A stretch of 64,000 bases of DNA from contig NMRB01000117.1 in assembly GCA_002633025.1 (NCBI GenBank), positions 1 to 64,000 of the forward strand, given 5' to 3'. The notes under the pieces were generated by a model. The model saw only the letters and a program-made list of their open reading frames with translations, did not search any database and was not told the DNA's origin. The stretch comes from Notospermus geniculatus. Lineage: Eukaryota; Nemertea; Pilidiophora; Heteronemertea; Lineidae. Positions 48,845-58,810 of the stretch are shown here, piece by piece. Within the stretch, counting starts at the first letter, position 1; each line of letters begins with the position of its first letter. Position numbers and translations under genes: made by a program.

Positions 48845-49155
48845 CCTGCCAACTTGTCATGTTGTACAGGCTACCTGGAGGACCCCATCTCCTATGACCA
48901 ACCCATTCCTGAGACTTGGGGAAGCTGAATGGCCCGGCTGAATGGTAGGCCAAGCAATCCATCCTGATGTCCATACTGCCAAATTGAGGCTGTCTAATTG
49001 GTAGTTCCTGTGCCCATTTGTCATGTTTGTACCTGAAGAGTCTGATCTCCTTTACCCCACCCTTTTCTGGGACTTGAGGATGGGTCAATGGTGGATGGCC
49101 AAGTGATCCATTCTGTCTGAATCTCCCAACTGACAGATTGCGGCTCATCTAATGG
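48845..49155. repeat. Diverged tandem dimer, unit about 155 bp
   Basis: Two related units (about 48845-49007 and 49012-49155) share CTTGTCATGTTGTAC, ATCTCCT, GACTTGGGGA/GACTTGAGGA, GGCCAAGYRATCCATYCTG and ending GGCTSWTCTAATGG-like sequence. They lie directly 3' of the SINE at 49165-49375 as read on the minus strand, so they may be an internal or tail expansion of that SINE. Confidence 0.55.
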
Positions 49156-49164
49156 TAAAATGAA

Positions 49165-49375
49165 CGAATGCAACATTTTTGGCCCAACAGACAATACTGG
49201 GTGATGTAATAGGAAGAAGCCAGAACCCTGGAGGAAAACTTGCATGAAGAGATTTGCAGTCTATGACATGAAGAATGGGTCCAATGGGAATCGAACCTAT
49301 AGCCTCAGGTGGTGACATACCCAAATGTTCAATTCACTGCCATACTCTGACAATTCAAGAACAGAACAATCAGCG
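49165..49375 (-). mobile_element. tRNA-derived SINE, third copy
   Basis: On the minus strand box B is a perfect match (GGTTCGATTCC, complement of 49287-49297), with a box-A-like TGGCAGTGAATTG before it. Then come CCCATTCTTCATGTCAT and the tail motif (complement of about 49211-49240, AGTTTTCCTCCAGGGTTCTG then GCTTCTTCC). The shared head-tail arrangement ties it to the copies at 3.5 and 48.4 kb. Confidence 0.65.
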
Positions 49376-50087
49376 ACAGCATTCCAAGTTCCTTGCGGCT
49401 ACATTTTATTATATCAATCCACATTTTATTGACATTTTCATTGATTCTCAGACAAGATTAACCAAACAGAGCATATCTCAGAAAATAACCTGTACTTTGC
49501 AAAACATTTTTGAGTCAATTTCCTACAGCCATTCTTCAATTTCCTCACTTTCCACAACACTCATGTCATGAAATGATGCAACTAAAATTCGATGATAAAA
49601 GATAAATTGCATATTTTTCCATTTACAGCAACGGATGATCCCCTGATGTGTTTTCACCTTCACCATTAGCTCTCAGAATCGGAAGATTTCGAAGGAAATC
49701 TTGCATTTCCTGGAACCTCATCATCAGGTGCTACTATGGTAATCAAGTAAAGCAAGAGAAGAACTCGAAATGATATCAAATCGTTTTCAGTACATCATTC
49801 ATCAGACGTATGCATCATGGATGTCAATGCTCATCCAGCCTCCTCTGTGGGTTTATCGCTCATATCAAAGCTATTGATACATCTGCCCTATTTAAGATTT
49901 AAGCAGTATTTGCCCCGGATCGACCATCATTTGGCTTATACTCGGATAGATCTCAACGTACTTTGAAGTTACCTTTCAACTGTAATATCTAAGTCTTCCT
50001 CTTAGGAGATTTACCCAAACTCCAAGCTGAAAGGTTATGGAACATAGCATGTTGAGTCATGGATATAGCCTATGCTTATCGGGGGAG
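49376..50087. other. No recognisable gene
   Basis: Unassigned spacer before the minisatellite region. Confidence 0.35.
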
Positions 50088-50184
50088 ACCTGCTGTAATC
50101 TTGGAATCTTGTGGGGGAATTTTCTGCAGAATATCTGACCCATAAACGAAGAGATAAATGGCCATTAATAGGACACATCTTTTG

Positions 50185-51125
50185 ATAACCTCACAGAGTG
50201 CCACTATTGGCAGAAAGTGGAACTATCAATCACTGAAATGTTGGCTGATAACCTCATAGCGTGCCACCACTTGGCAGAAAGTGGAAGTATCAATCACTGA
50301 AATTTTGGTTGATAACCTCATAGAGTGCCACCAGTGGCAGAAAGTGGAACTATCAATCACTGAAATCTTGGTTGATAACCTCATACAGTGCTAACAGTGG
50401 CAGAAAGTAGAACTATCAATCACTGAAATTTTGGTTGATAACCTCATAGAGTGCCACCAGTGGCAGAAAGTGGAACTATCAATCACTGAAATCTTGGTTG
50501 ATAACCATTGTGTTTCACAGGTCGGCGCTAGGCGGCGTTATGGACGCACCAACCTGTGTCCGCACGAGCCGCATCACGCCGAATTTGGCGTAAAAAGTAA
50601 TACGCGGACACATCACCGCCTCAACTCGGTAATCACGTGATCTACTACGCCACGAAANACCTGCTGTAATCTTGGAATGTTGGGGGGGAATTTTCTGCAG
50701 AATATCTGACCCATAAACGAAGAGATAAATGGCCATTAATAGGACACATCTTTTGATAACCTCACAGAGTGCCACTATTGGCAGAAAGTGGAACTATTAA
50801 TCACTGAAATGTTGGCTAATAACCTCATAGCGTGCCACCACTTGGCAGAAAGTGGAAGTATCAATCACTGAAATTTTGGTTGATAACCTCATAGAGTGCC
50901 ACCAGTGGCAGAAAGTGGTACTATCAATCACTTTAATTTTGGTCAATAACCTTATACAGTGCCACCAGTGGCAGAAAGTGGAACTATCAATCACTGAAAT
51001 CTTGGCTCATAACCTGTTACAGTGCCATCACTGGTAGAAAGTGGTACTATCAATCACTGAATCTTGGCTGATAACCTCATAGCGTGCCACCACTTGACAG
51101 AAAGTGGAACTATCAATCACTGATT
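50185..51125. repeat. 63-bp minisatellite, split by an assembly duplication
   Basis: Units begin ATAACCTCATAGAGTGCCAC and end AATCTTGGTTG. About five copies lie at 50185-50506 and about six at 50756-51125. The unique DNA before the array (50088-50184) is repeated at 50659-50755 next to the N at 50658. So the two arrays are probably one locus seen twice, with the left one interrupted by the sequence at 50513-50640. Confidence 0.85.
50513..50640. mobile_element. CpG-rich foldback sequence inserted in the minisatellite
   Basis: TGTGTCCGC (about 50557) is the complement of GCGGACACA (about 50603). AGGCGGCGTTATG and the complement of CATCACCGCCT form outer arms, and ACGCC/GGCGT an inner stem. It is much more CpG-rich than its surroundings and interrupts the array only in the left copy. 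No target duplication can be read because the N follows at 50658. Confidence 0.45.
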
Positions 51126-53762
51126 CTGGGGAGGTTTTTTTGTTTTATGTCCCCATCACAACTTCACATACAGCTGGCAACAGGTGTCTGGAGTTGTTCT
51201 TTACATTTGAACTTTCTTCTAGGTGTCGAATGGATGCCCAAATTCACAAAGTAACTGTGTAACATTTTCTTTGTGAATCCCAAAAGATTTTGCTGCTCAG
51301 CACAAAAACTGGTTAAATAATTCTGATTTATAGCAAATAGGCTAAGATAGCAAATAAAGAATGCATGAGGATGACAAATTACAAGATGCACAGCAACCTT
51401 AGTGAGATCTTCTGTCATATATCAGGAGAGCACTCATGGGGATGCTTTGTCCCGAGTGGGAAATACGGAATTGACAATGTTTCTACTGCCGAGTATGTAA
51501 TTGTCCTGGCATAGAATTAATTCCCTTTAACTTTAGAGTGATAACCTCAGAAAAAGCCAGTATCTGGGGACGTTGAAAGGAACATTTCTTCCTATATGAT
51601 TTTTATCTGTGACATCGACCAAGTAAGAACTAACACAATTTGTCACTGTGGTAATATAAAAGTTTCCCTGCATGGAATTTGCCTCAACCAGAGTGACCAC
51701 TTGGTAATCGCCCGAACTTGACGACACTGAAATGTACCTTTCTTTCTCTGATTTTTCATAGGCCAAATACGTATTAAACTAAAAGAAATTGTGGAACTGC
51801 AAGTGTCTCCTTCATGATCTATTGCCATAACTGATTCGACGTGATTTCATTTCACCTCAGCTCCAGGTTACCACCGCAGCGATTCCTCAGAGAGGGTGAA
51901 GTCTCCCCGACTCCATCTTGAGGGGTAATGAACTTATCCTGAACTAACAAAGCCTGATTGACTGAGGGAAGGCGGTAAAGGAACCATTACACACCAATTA
52001 ACCGTGTAAACATTAATATCCTTTAGAAAGGCTAGATATCGCAAACATAACGTAATAACATAGTCATGCTTTTTCTGCTAGATCTTGAATATCTCTCTGG
52101 CTTCAGGAGAAATCTTGGATGTAATGTAATAATATGAAGATCGGGTGAAGTGCATCTAAGTCTTCTGTAGCTAAGGCTGGTAATCATTGCAATAATGCAA
52201 TTTGCAACATACTTCATCAGACTTGAAACAAGTGTTTCTATCATATTCGAGTCAATATAGAGCGTGCTCGACTCATGTTGAGGTGAAACATGGCTTGTGG
52301 AATATTTCACTTCTCCAGATGCAGGCAACATGTGCATTATCATCACAAAAGCACTGTCATTTGTGTTCTAGGTGGGTTGAAATGGATGTTGTGAAGGAAT
52401 GATTGTTCTATGGAATGGTATGAAGGATGCAAATGTAGCAAAGAATATTTCATAAGCAATTACAAGATGGATTCAGGATTTTTAACATAGGCCTACCGGT
52501 ATTTTATGAGAACTTCTTCTGATGCATGGAAAAGATGCAAGTAATCAAATGACGAAATGGATGAAAATTGAAGAAGTCGCATATACATTTTACTTAAATA
52601 TTTCGAAAAATTTGGGATATTCAGCATACAACTCTCAAATGTGGACTGATTTATCGATAAACATTGAACAGCTAGGTTTGGCTAAAAGTCAAACTGGTTT
52701 CACTTTTCATTCCCCTTGAAGTCGGTGCAGACTGCATGTCTGCCCATGAAACCTGATGAAGGATTTACCCTGGAAGTCGGAGAGAGCATAGGAAGAAATG
52801 CGAGAGGATCGTAATTCCCAACAGTAAACTATGTAAGCCTGATGTCAAATATGCTTTTTGTAGAGCCTTGAGATGGTCGACAGCACAACAGAATCAGTTC
52901 TATTGAATTCCCAATTCAAAATATGGTATTTATCTTAGAGTGAAATGAGTAGACGAATCAATTCCCAATACTTTGAAATGGAAAAAAGCAAAATGCTGCC
53001 CTCTTGACCTAACCTGCCTTACCATATAGAATGCAATGGAGTAGGAAATTTGATCCAAATTGGGCAGCAATTATTGATGAGAGTGGTGCAATCATTGAAC
53101 AAAGAAATACTCACATCTATTGCATTACCATTATCAGCTTCTTTTTTAACCTACTGACCCACATTACAATCATTAGGTGAGAAGTGACAATTTGTAACAC
53201 TGGCCTAGCATGAACTGCAGAAAATACAACAAAAACCTCGAAATACATAATTTGGACTACAATGGGCCCTATCCCAAGCCTTTTTATTACCAAGCCTATA
53301 GAGGGGATCGCAGTTGTGTTTTTTCTTATATTTCCACAAATTTCAAGGAATTGAATTAGACAAAACCAATTGCAAGGACATCTTCCAGCATCTACCCTGC
53401 TGTTTGCGTCCAGATTATAACTTCAAGTAAGTCATAATAAGACACTTGCTTTTCCTGACAATATGTCGAGCAATTCCTGCAATCTTTCTGCAGTTTTTTC
53501 TGGCTAAGTTGTAATCAGGGCCATTAGAATCATGTATGATGAAGTAAAACCACTTACAGAATTTTTCATAGCCTGACTTAAGAAACAGCAATCACTTACC
53601 TGCAATGAAAAACGACAGAATGCATAAGACAACAAGCTGTGAGTATTGTGATCATTACGAGTACCCTATATTCCAGTTGAAAAATTGGAGGGCAACTTAG
53701 TGGGATATTTTAGTGACAATGACAGAAATGCACATCAATTTTTAACCTTTTGAGTAGTTGAC
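51126..53762. other. No recognisable gene
   Basis: Unassigned. A minus-strand 42-nt stretch at 53552-53593 sits between TTTTTCATTGCAG and GTAAGTGG and reads VSDCCFLSQAMKNS; not called for lack of support. Confidence 0.35.
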
Positions 53763-53914
53763 CAGAAAAACCTGCAACAAGAGGCCTATCTGCCTGATAC
53801 TCAGCTAACAGTCAGACAAATTCCAACCTACTCTGTCTCATGTTTTGGTTGAATACGGAACAGAAAAGCTGCAACAAGAGGTATATCTGCCTGGTACTCA
53901 GCTGACAATCGACC
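53763..53914. repeat. 98-bp direct duplication
   Basis: CAGAAAAACCTGCAACAAGAGG... (53763-53817) recurs at 53861-53914 with about 85-90% identity over some 54 bp, including ATCTGCCTG and TACTCAGCT. Confidence 0.7.
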
Positions 53915-54649
53915 TCTGATGATTTGGTTCAGATGGTACATGTACCTTAGGAAAGTGCCAACAATTTCACCAAATTTCACCACACTTCAAAATGTTTCTT
54001 TTGGAGAGAAGAAAACTGTTATTTTGTTATGTGACCAATTAACTCACACACCAAGACTAAAAGTAGCCATTCTTGTTGACCTGTCACGAATGTGGACAAT
54101 CTTCGGAGCAAGAACAGTCAATATCACAACTATGACACGGCTTGGAAGACGGGTCAATAAGCATAGAATGATGAAGTTATTATCTTCTGTTGGTCATTAA
54201 TAGAACTGAGCATCATGTCACACTGCTGAGATTGCAAGGAAATGAATGGAACCTTACGCAGGGTTGTGACCCCCTGGGGTTTGGTATCATTGGATGGTCG
54301 AGGAAGCGATCGCCAAGGGACTGACAGCTCTGATGGATGAGCTATATCGGATGATGATAAAGACACACAACTATAACATGCAAACAGTTTAGAAAGAAAG
54401 GCTAAGGGAGTCCAGAGATAGCAGCAGCATTCTAAATCACCTCAGTTTCAAACTATTGTTGCTTTTTTGAGAATAAGTAGACGATACATTTCTTCACATG
54501 AGCAATTAACACCTCCGTTGGCATCAGACCATATAAAATCTCAACAATCACAACACACAGCTAGAGTCACCACTAATGTAAAGAGAATCAACAGGTTCTT
54601 GCCTGATCTCTGTTTGGAAACAGCCTGATCATGTTGCAGGTATAGCGAC
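53915..54649. other. No recognisable gene
   Basis: Unassigned. The plus-strand ORF at 53919-54200 has no recognisable motif. Confidence 0.35.
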
Positions 54650-54835
54650 CTACCCGTTTCACGACCTTATTAGCGCTAATAATTGGTTACAAGTTGCTAA
54701 GAACCATGCATGCTATATTTGTGAGCGTCAATTAGTCACTCTTCCTCCCATAATGCATTAGGGAAGCCGCGACAAAGCCGGCTCAGGTGTTGAGCTGACA
54801 CGGAGGAAGTATTACCTCCTTTATGACTTGTAGTC
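54650..54835 (-). promoter_or_regulatory. Possible promoter / 5' exon region, minus strand
   Basis: This patch holds about nine CpG dinucleotides, contrasting with the AT-rich DNA around it. It contains a perfect palindrome TTATTAGCGCTAATAA (54667-54682), TCCCATAATGCA (resembling ZNF143-type promoter motifs), and a minus-strand donor-like CGG|GTAGGT at about 54654. It could be the start of a minus-strand gene. No TATA box or coding start can be assigned. Confidence 0.25.
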
Positions 54836-54854
54836 CAGGAAAAGTGTGATTTGA

Positions 54855-55520
54855 CCCAGAACAAATTGCAACAGAATTTCTTTTTGCTTTAAATGGTTTA
54901 GTATACCCCTCCAAACATCTCATAAAAAGTCCCTTCAAATCCGACCTCCCGAAGTGCCCATAATTGGTATTTATTTGAGATCCTACATTAACTCCTATTA
55001 CAATGTATATGAACTTCTATTACAAATTCAAGATGCATGTACTGCTAACTTTTTTCTCGTCCGTTTTAGACCCTATAAATGTATTACCAATAGATAGAAA
55101 TATGGCACGTCTTAGTCAGATAAGCATGATTAGAACACCATTAAACTCGTATTTGTTGTAAAAACGACACTTTTGTTGATTTTAGGCAAAATATGACGTA
55201 ATGTGTCATTTCTACAACACAGCAACAACATATAATGTTCAAATCAAGCTTATCTGACTCAGAGGTGCCATATTTCTATCTATTGGTAATACATTTACAG
55301 GGTCTAAAACGGACGAGAAAAAAGTTAGCAGTACATGCACTCTTGAATTTGTAATAGAAGTCCATATACATTGTAACAGGAGTTAATGTAGGATCTCAAA
55401 TAAATACCAATTATAGGCACTTCGGGGGGGTCGGATTAGAAGGGACTTTTTATGAGATGTTTGGAGGGGTATACTAAACCATATAAAGCAAAAAGAAATT
55501 CTGTTGCAATTTGTTCTAGG
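54855..55520. repeat. 666-bp near-perfect inverted repeat (long palindrome)
   Basis: The left arm (54855-55170), from CCCAGAACAAATTGCAACAG onward, is matched by the complement of the right arm (55205-55520) with only scattered substitutions and 1-3 base indels over the outer 260 bp. It diverges more near the centre. The loop is about 34 bp. Landmarks in both arms include TAGTATACCCCTCCAAACAT, TTTGAGATCCTACATTAACT and CTCGTCCGTTTTAGACCCT. No terminal motif or target duplication is evident and there is no ORF. A transcript would fold into a hairpin of about 315 bp. Confidence 0.9.
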
Positions 55521-55795
55521 TTCCCCCTTATTCTCGATAAATATCCTGGGCTATTGGCCTTCTCAATGAGAAATATTTCCCAGGCAAATCTTGCTATATT
55601 TTACACTTCAAAGCTTTCTTTATTGACGTAATTTAAAATACATGTTCTATAATACCATTTCTGTTGCCCTTTTTGTTCCAGTATCAACAGTATGATACCA
55701 ACCAAACACCCCGTCACGGTGATTTTCTTTCAAAACAGGCCAACAAATTTGGAACCCATCTGACCTGTTGTTGGAAAACCACATTTTTTCTATGC

Positions 55796-56165
55796 AAGTT
55801 GATTAAAGCTGCTTAATCACCAGTTTTTCCTGGTTCGGTGACATTCAGTTTGTTGGAAAACTAAACACTTTTCTTTGATGTAATTTTAATAAGTAGCTAA
55901 ACAGTCTTACACTTAGGTGACATTCAGTTTGTTGGAAAACTCAACACTTTTCTTTGTGATGTAATTTAAGTAGCTAAACAGTCTTACACTCATGACATTC
56001 AGTTTGTTGGAAAACTCAACACCTTTCTTTGCGACGTAATTTTAAAGTAGCTAAACAGTCTTACACTCAGGTGACATTCAGTTTGTTGGAAAACTCAACA
56101 CTTTTCTTTATAATGTGATTAAAGTTGTTGAATAACCAGTTCTTCCTGCTAGCTTACGTTCAATG
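55796..56165. repeat. 77-bp array with matching bookends
   Basis: GACATTCAGTTTGTTGGAAA starts units at 55840, 55919, 55994 and 56073 (periods 79, 75, 79). Each continues with CAACACTTTTCTTT and TAGCTAAACAGTCTTACACT. The DNA before the first unit (GATTAAAGCTGCTTAATCAC...) resembles that after the last (GATTAAAGTTGTTGAATAAC...), which is followed by another GACATTCAG. So an older, longer unit has been expanded internally. Confidence 0.85.
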
Positions 56166-58810
56166 ACATTCAGGGCATGTTACACAAGAACTGCCATAGA
56201 AACTTCCTGAGCGCTAAATCATCCCAGCTATTAACAACCAGAATAATCCCAAACCCATTTATTCAACACAGGAACATATTGTACCTTTATTAATTATCGT
56301 TCTTCCCCATTCGAATGTAAACGCATTAGCCAAATGCGCTGAGAATAGAATGATTCATACAGCATTAGAGCACTGAACTATATTCTGCTGAGATTTTCCA
56401 TATTCTGAGATGGTTTGAATCAGCCAAGGTTGACAGTAAGTCATACACACATTTCTGCATCTCTGTGAATGCTGTCATGATATTAATTTAAAGGTAACCT
56501 TGGCTTAATTAGTGACTTCGAATGAAAATGTGAATAGGGCAGGAAAAAAGCAGTTGCTGTTTCAGTCTACAAGAACTGTAGTTAGTGATCCAGCCAGTCT
56601 GTATCTTTACAACCTCCATCAACTTGCCAGAGCGCTCAGAATCCCCTAAAAAAGCTTCCTCTCTTCGTGTCTATGCAAACAAATATAGAGCTTCGAGTGA
56701 TATGCCCATTTTGAGCACAATGCATGGACATGCAGCATTTGACAAGAAGGTACAAATGTAGTATTTCCACCAACTTCACAAGAGTCTNCAACTTCACGAG
56801 AGTCTGTCATATAATGTCAAATCCCCTCCCTCCCCCCAATATAAGGTGTATCAAACCAGGATGCAATCTCCTTGACCCCAGAAAGAGCCAAGGTTCCATG
56901 TGTTAATTTCAACCATTTTAACATCATTCAGTGTACCACTCAGACAGTCCAATTTCACTCTGCGCCTGTGGACAGATGGAATACACACAGTAACTGTAGC
57001 CGACTGCATAATGTAAGATGAAGAGCACTCCAGTTGGGCAGTCAGGTGCTGAAGAGCCAAAAACCTGATTCAATATGCATGGATATTGTAGCAAGCCCGA
57101 TCTCAAGAACAATATCAACAGATGCCTGAATTGACTGGCAATACCATAGAGTTTGTTCTGAAACACCAATATTATACCTGCAAGGGGCCGTCTCGTGGAT
57201 GATCAAAAAGCCAAAAGAAAAGGAAAGAGTTGAGTAAACCAGCTTTGATGACAAATCTGGGCAAATGTCTCAACGGTGACCAGGACAGACCAGACGTCTA
57301 CGCTACATGAGTTTGCTCACAGGTTTTCTTTGCAGGAAAGGCAAGAAGATGTACTTTTTAGCTAGTATAGGCAATTACATCAAATGGCCACTGAATCAAG
57401 GAACATCAGGCATCAAAGGTAATAATGCTTGTCAATTTCAGCACGAGAAGAAAGGAACCAGGAAAGGAAAAGCTGCAAACACCCCACATGATCACAATCA
57501 ATCATGAAGTTACTCCTTCGAAAAACAGGCCCACCCACTTCCACAGCGACATTTGTCTATTTTGTTCTGAAACACAAAAGCGATTATTCACAAGTTAGCT
57601 TTGGGCAAAAATATGCTTAAAAAGAATAAGTTTTCCTGCGTTTGAAAAGCTTCACCGGGAACAACTAAACAACAAACGAAGACTTTCTACGCCATCTTCC
57701 AAACAATTTTTTTTCTAGAAAGTTGGACTTGTTACAACTTCACCCACAGCAGCCTGCGGCAAAATACCAGACTTGTTGGTCATACAATTCGGGACGCAAC
57801 TGATGCAATACAGGTAATTGCTTGGTCACCATGGAAACATAAGGCTTCATATCTTGTGTTTGCTAGGCTTTGTCCATAAGTTTCCACATCCATTGTCAGA
57901 AAGTTACCACTAGAAAGTCAACCGATGGATGTGCACACAAAAGCCCGCAGGCTTAGATTTCCAACCAAATTCAACAAAAGACTATGTTTTTACTTCGCCA
58001 TCACCAATCCTATATTCGCGGAAGCAGCCACAAAAGCTCCAGGCCTATGTTTCCCTTTCAGAGGAATATCGAACAAAACTATTTTTTCAAAACGTTTGCC
58101 TGTCTTCAACGGATAATCTATGTGGCCCACAAAGGCAGGCCACCTAACAGTAAATGTTACAGTCAGTCATGAAAGGAATAATAATTTTCTTGAATATTTC
58201 GAACAAATAAAAATGTGGGCCACAGGGGAAACCTCAGTGAGAACAAGGGAAACCTCAGTGAGAACAACACTGAAGTCAAAGAAACAACATATTTGGATGA
58301 AGACTTTTGTCTGTAACTTGATTTTTCTGGCAAATAACAAACTCACTGATTTTCAGTCTATGTGGGAATTGATTCACATTCAGTCCATATTAGTCAGGGA
58401 GTTACTGACATTTTCAAGTTCTGATGTATAACCCATCAAAGGGACTTCGAATTGTAGACTGGAGAAAGAAGTAATTGTCATGCTGCCCATGTTCTGATGG
58501 TCGGCAGATTTCACTGGGCCATTTCCTCATCCAGTCTAAAGCAATGAAAGCGACATAATCCGACCATAATAGAACCTAATCTTTATCGATTTCATTTCAG
58601 CTGATAATAAGCTAATGGCCGGTTGCCTTGTATCTTCTTCAGGATTAAATCAGGTCAGGACAGCAACTATTTGACACCATTCAGGTGATTCTGATAAACC
58701 TATCAGGTTGTGATTGTCCTTAATCCCTGTATACCAATGAAGCTATTGACCACAAATCCTTGTGACTGGAGTATAAACTTGTGCCAACACTGAGCCGTGG
58801 CAATGCATCA
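56166..58810. other. No firm gene
   Basis: Mostly unassigned. A single N at 56788 separates two copies of CAACTTCACRAGAGTCT (17 bp). A perfect RFX X-box match (GTCACCATGGAAAC) lies at 57825-57838. A 21-bp doublet (GGAAACCTCAGTGAGAACAA) lies at about 58228-58268. Overlapping short ORFs at 57925-58431 lack recognisable motifs. Confidence 0.35.

Noticed and set aside
49265-49375. Genuine tRNA gene
   Set aside because: Boxes A and B are present but there is no acceptor stem pairing or cloverleaf that I can fold; it is the head of a SINE.
57825-57838. Perfect RFX X-box (also at 26747-26760)
   Set aside because: A motif of this degeneracy is expected roughly 0.4 times in 64 kb on both strands, so two hits are only slightly unusual and no gene start is adjacent.
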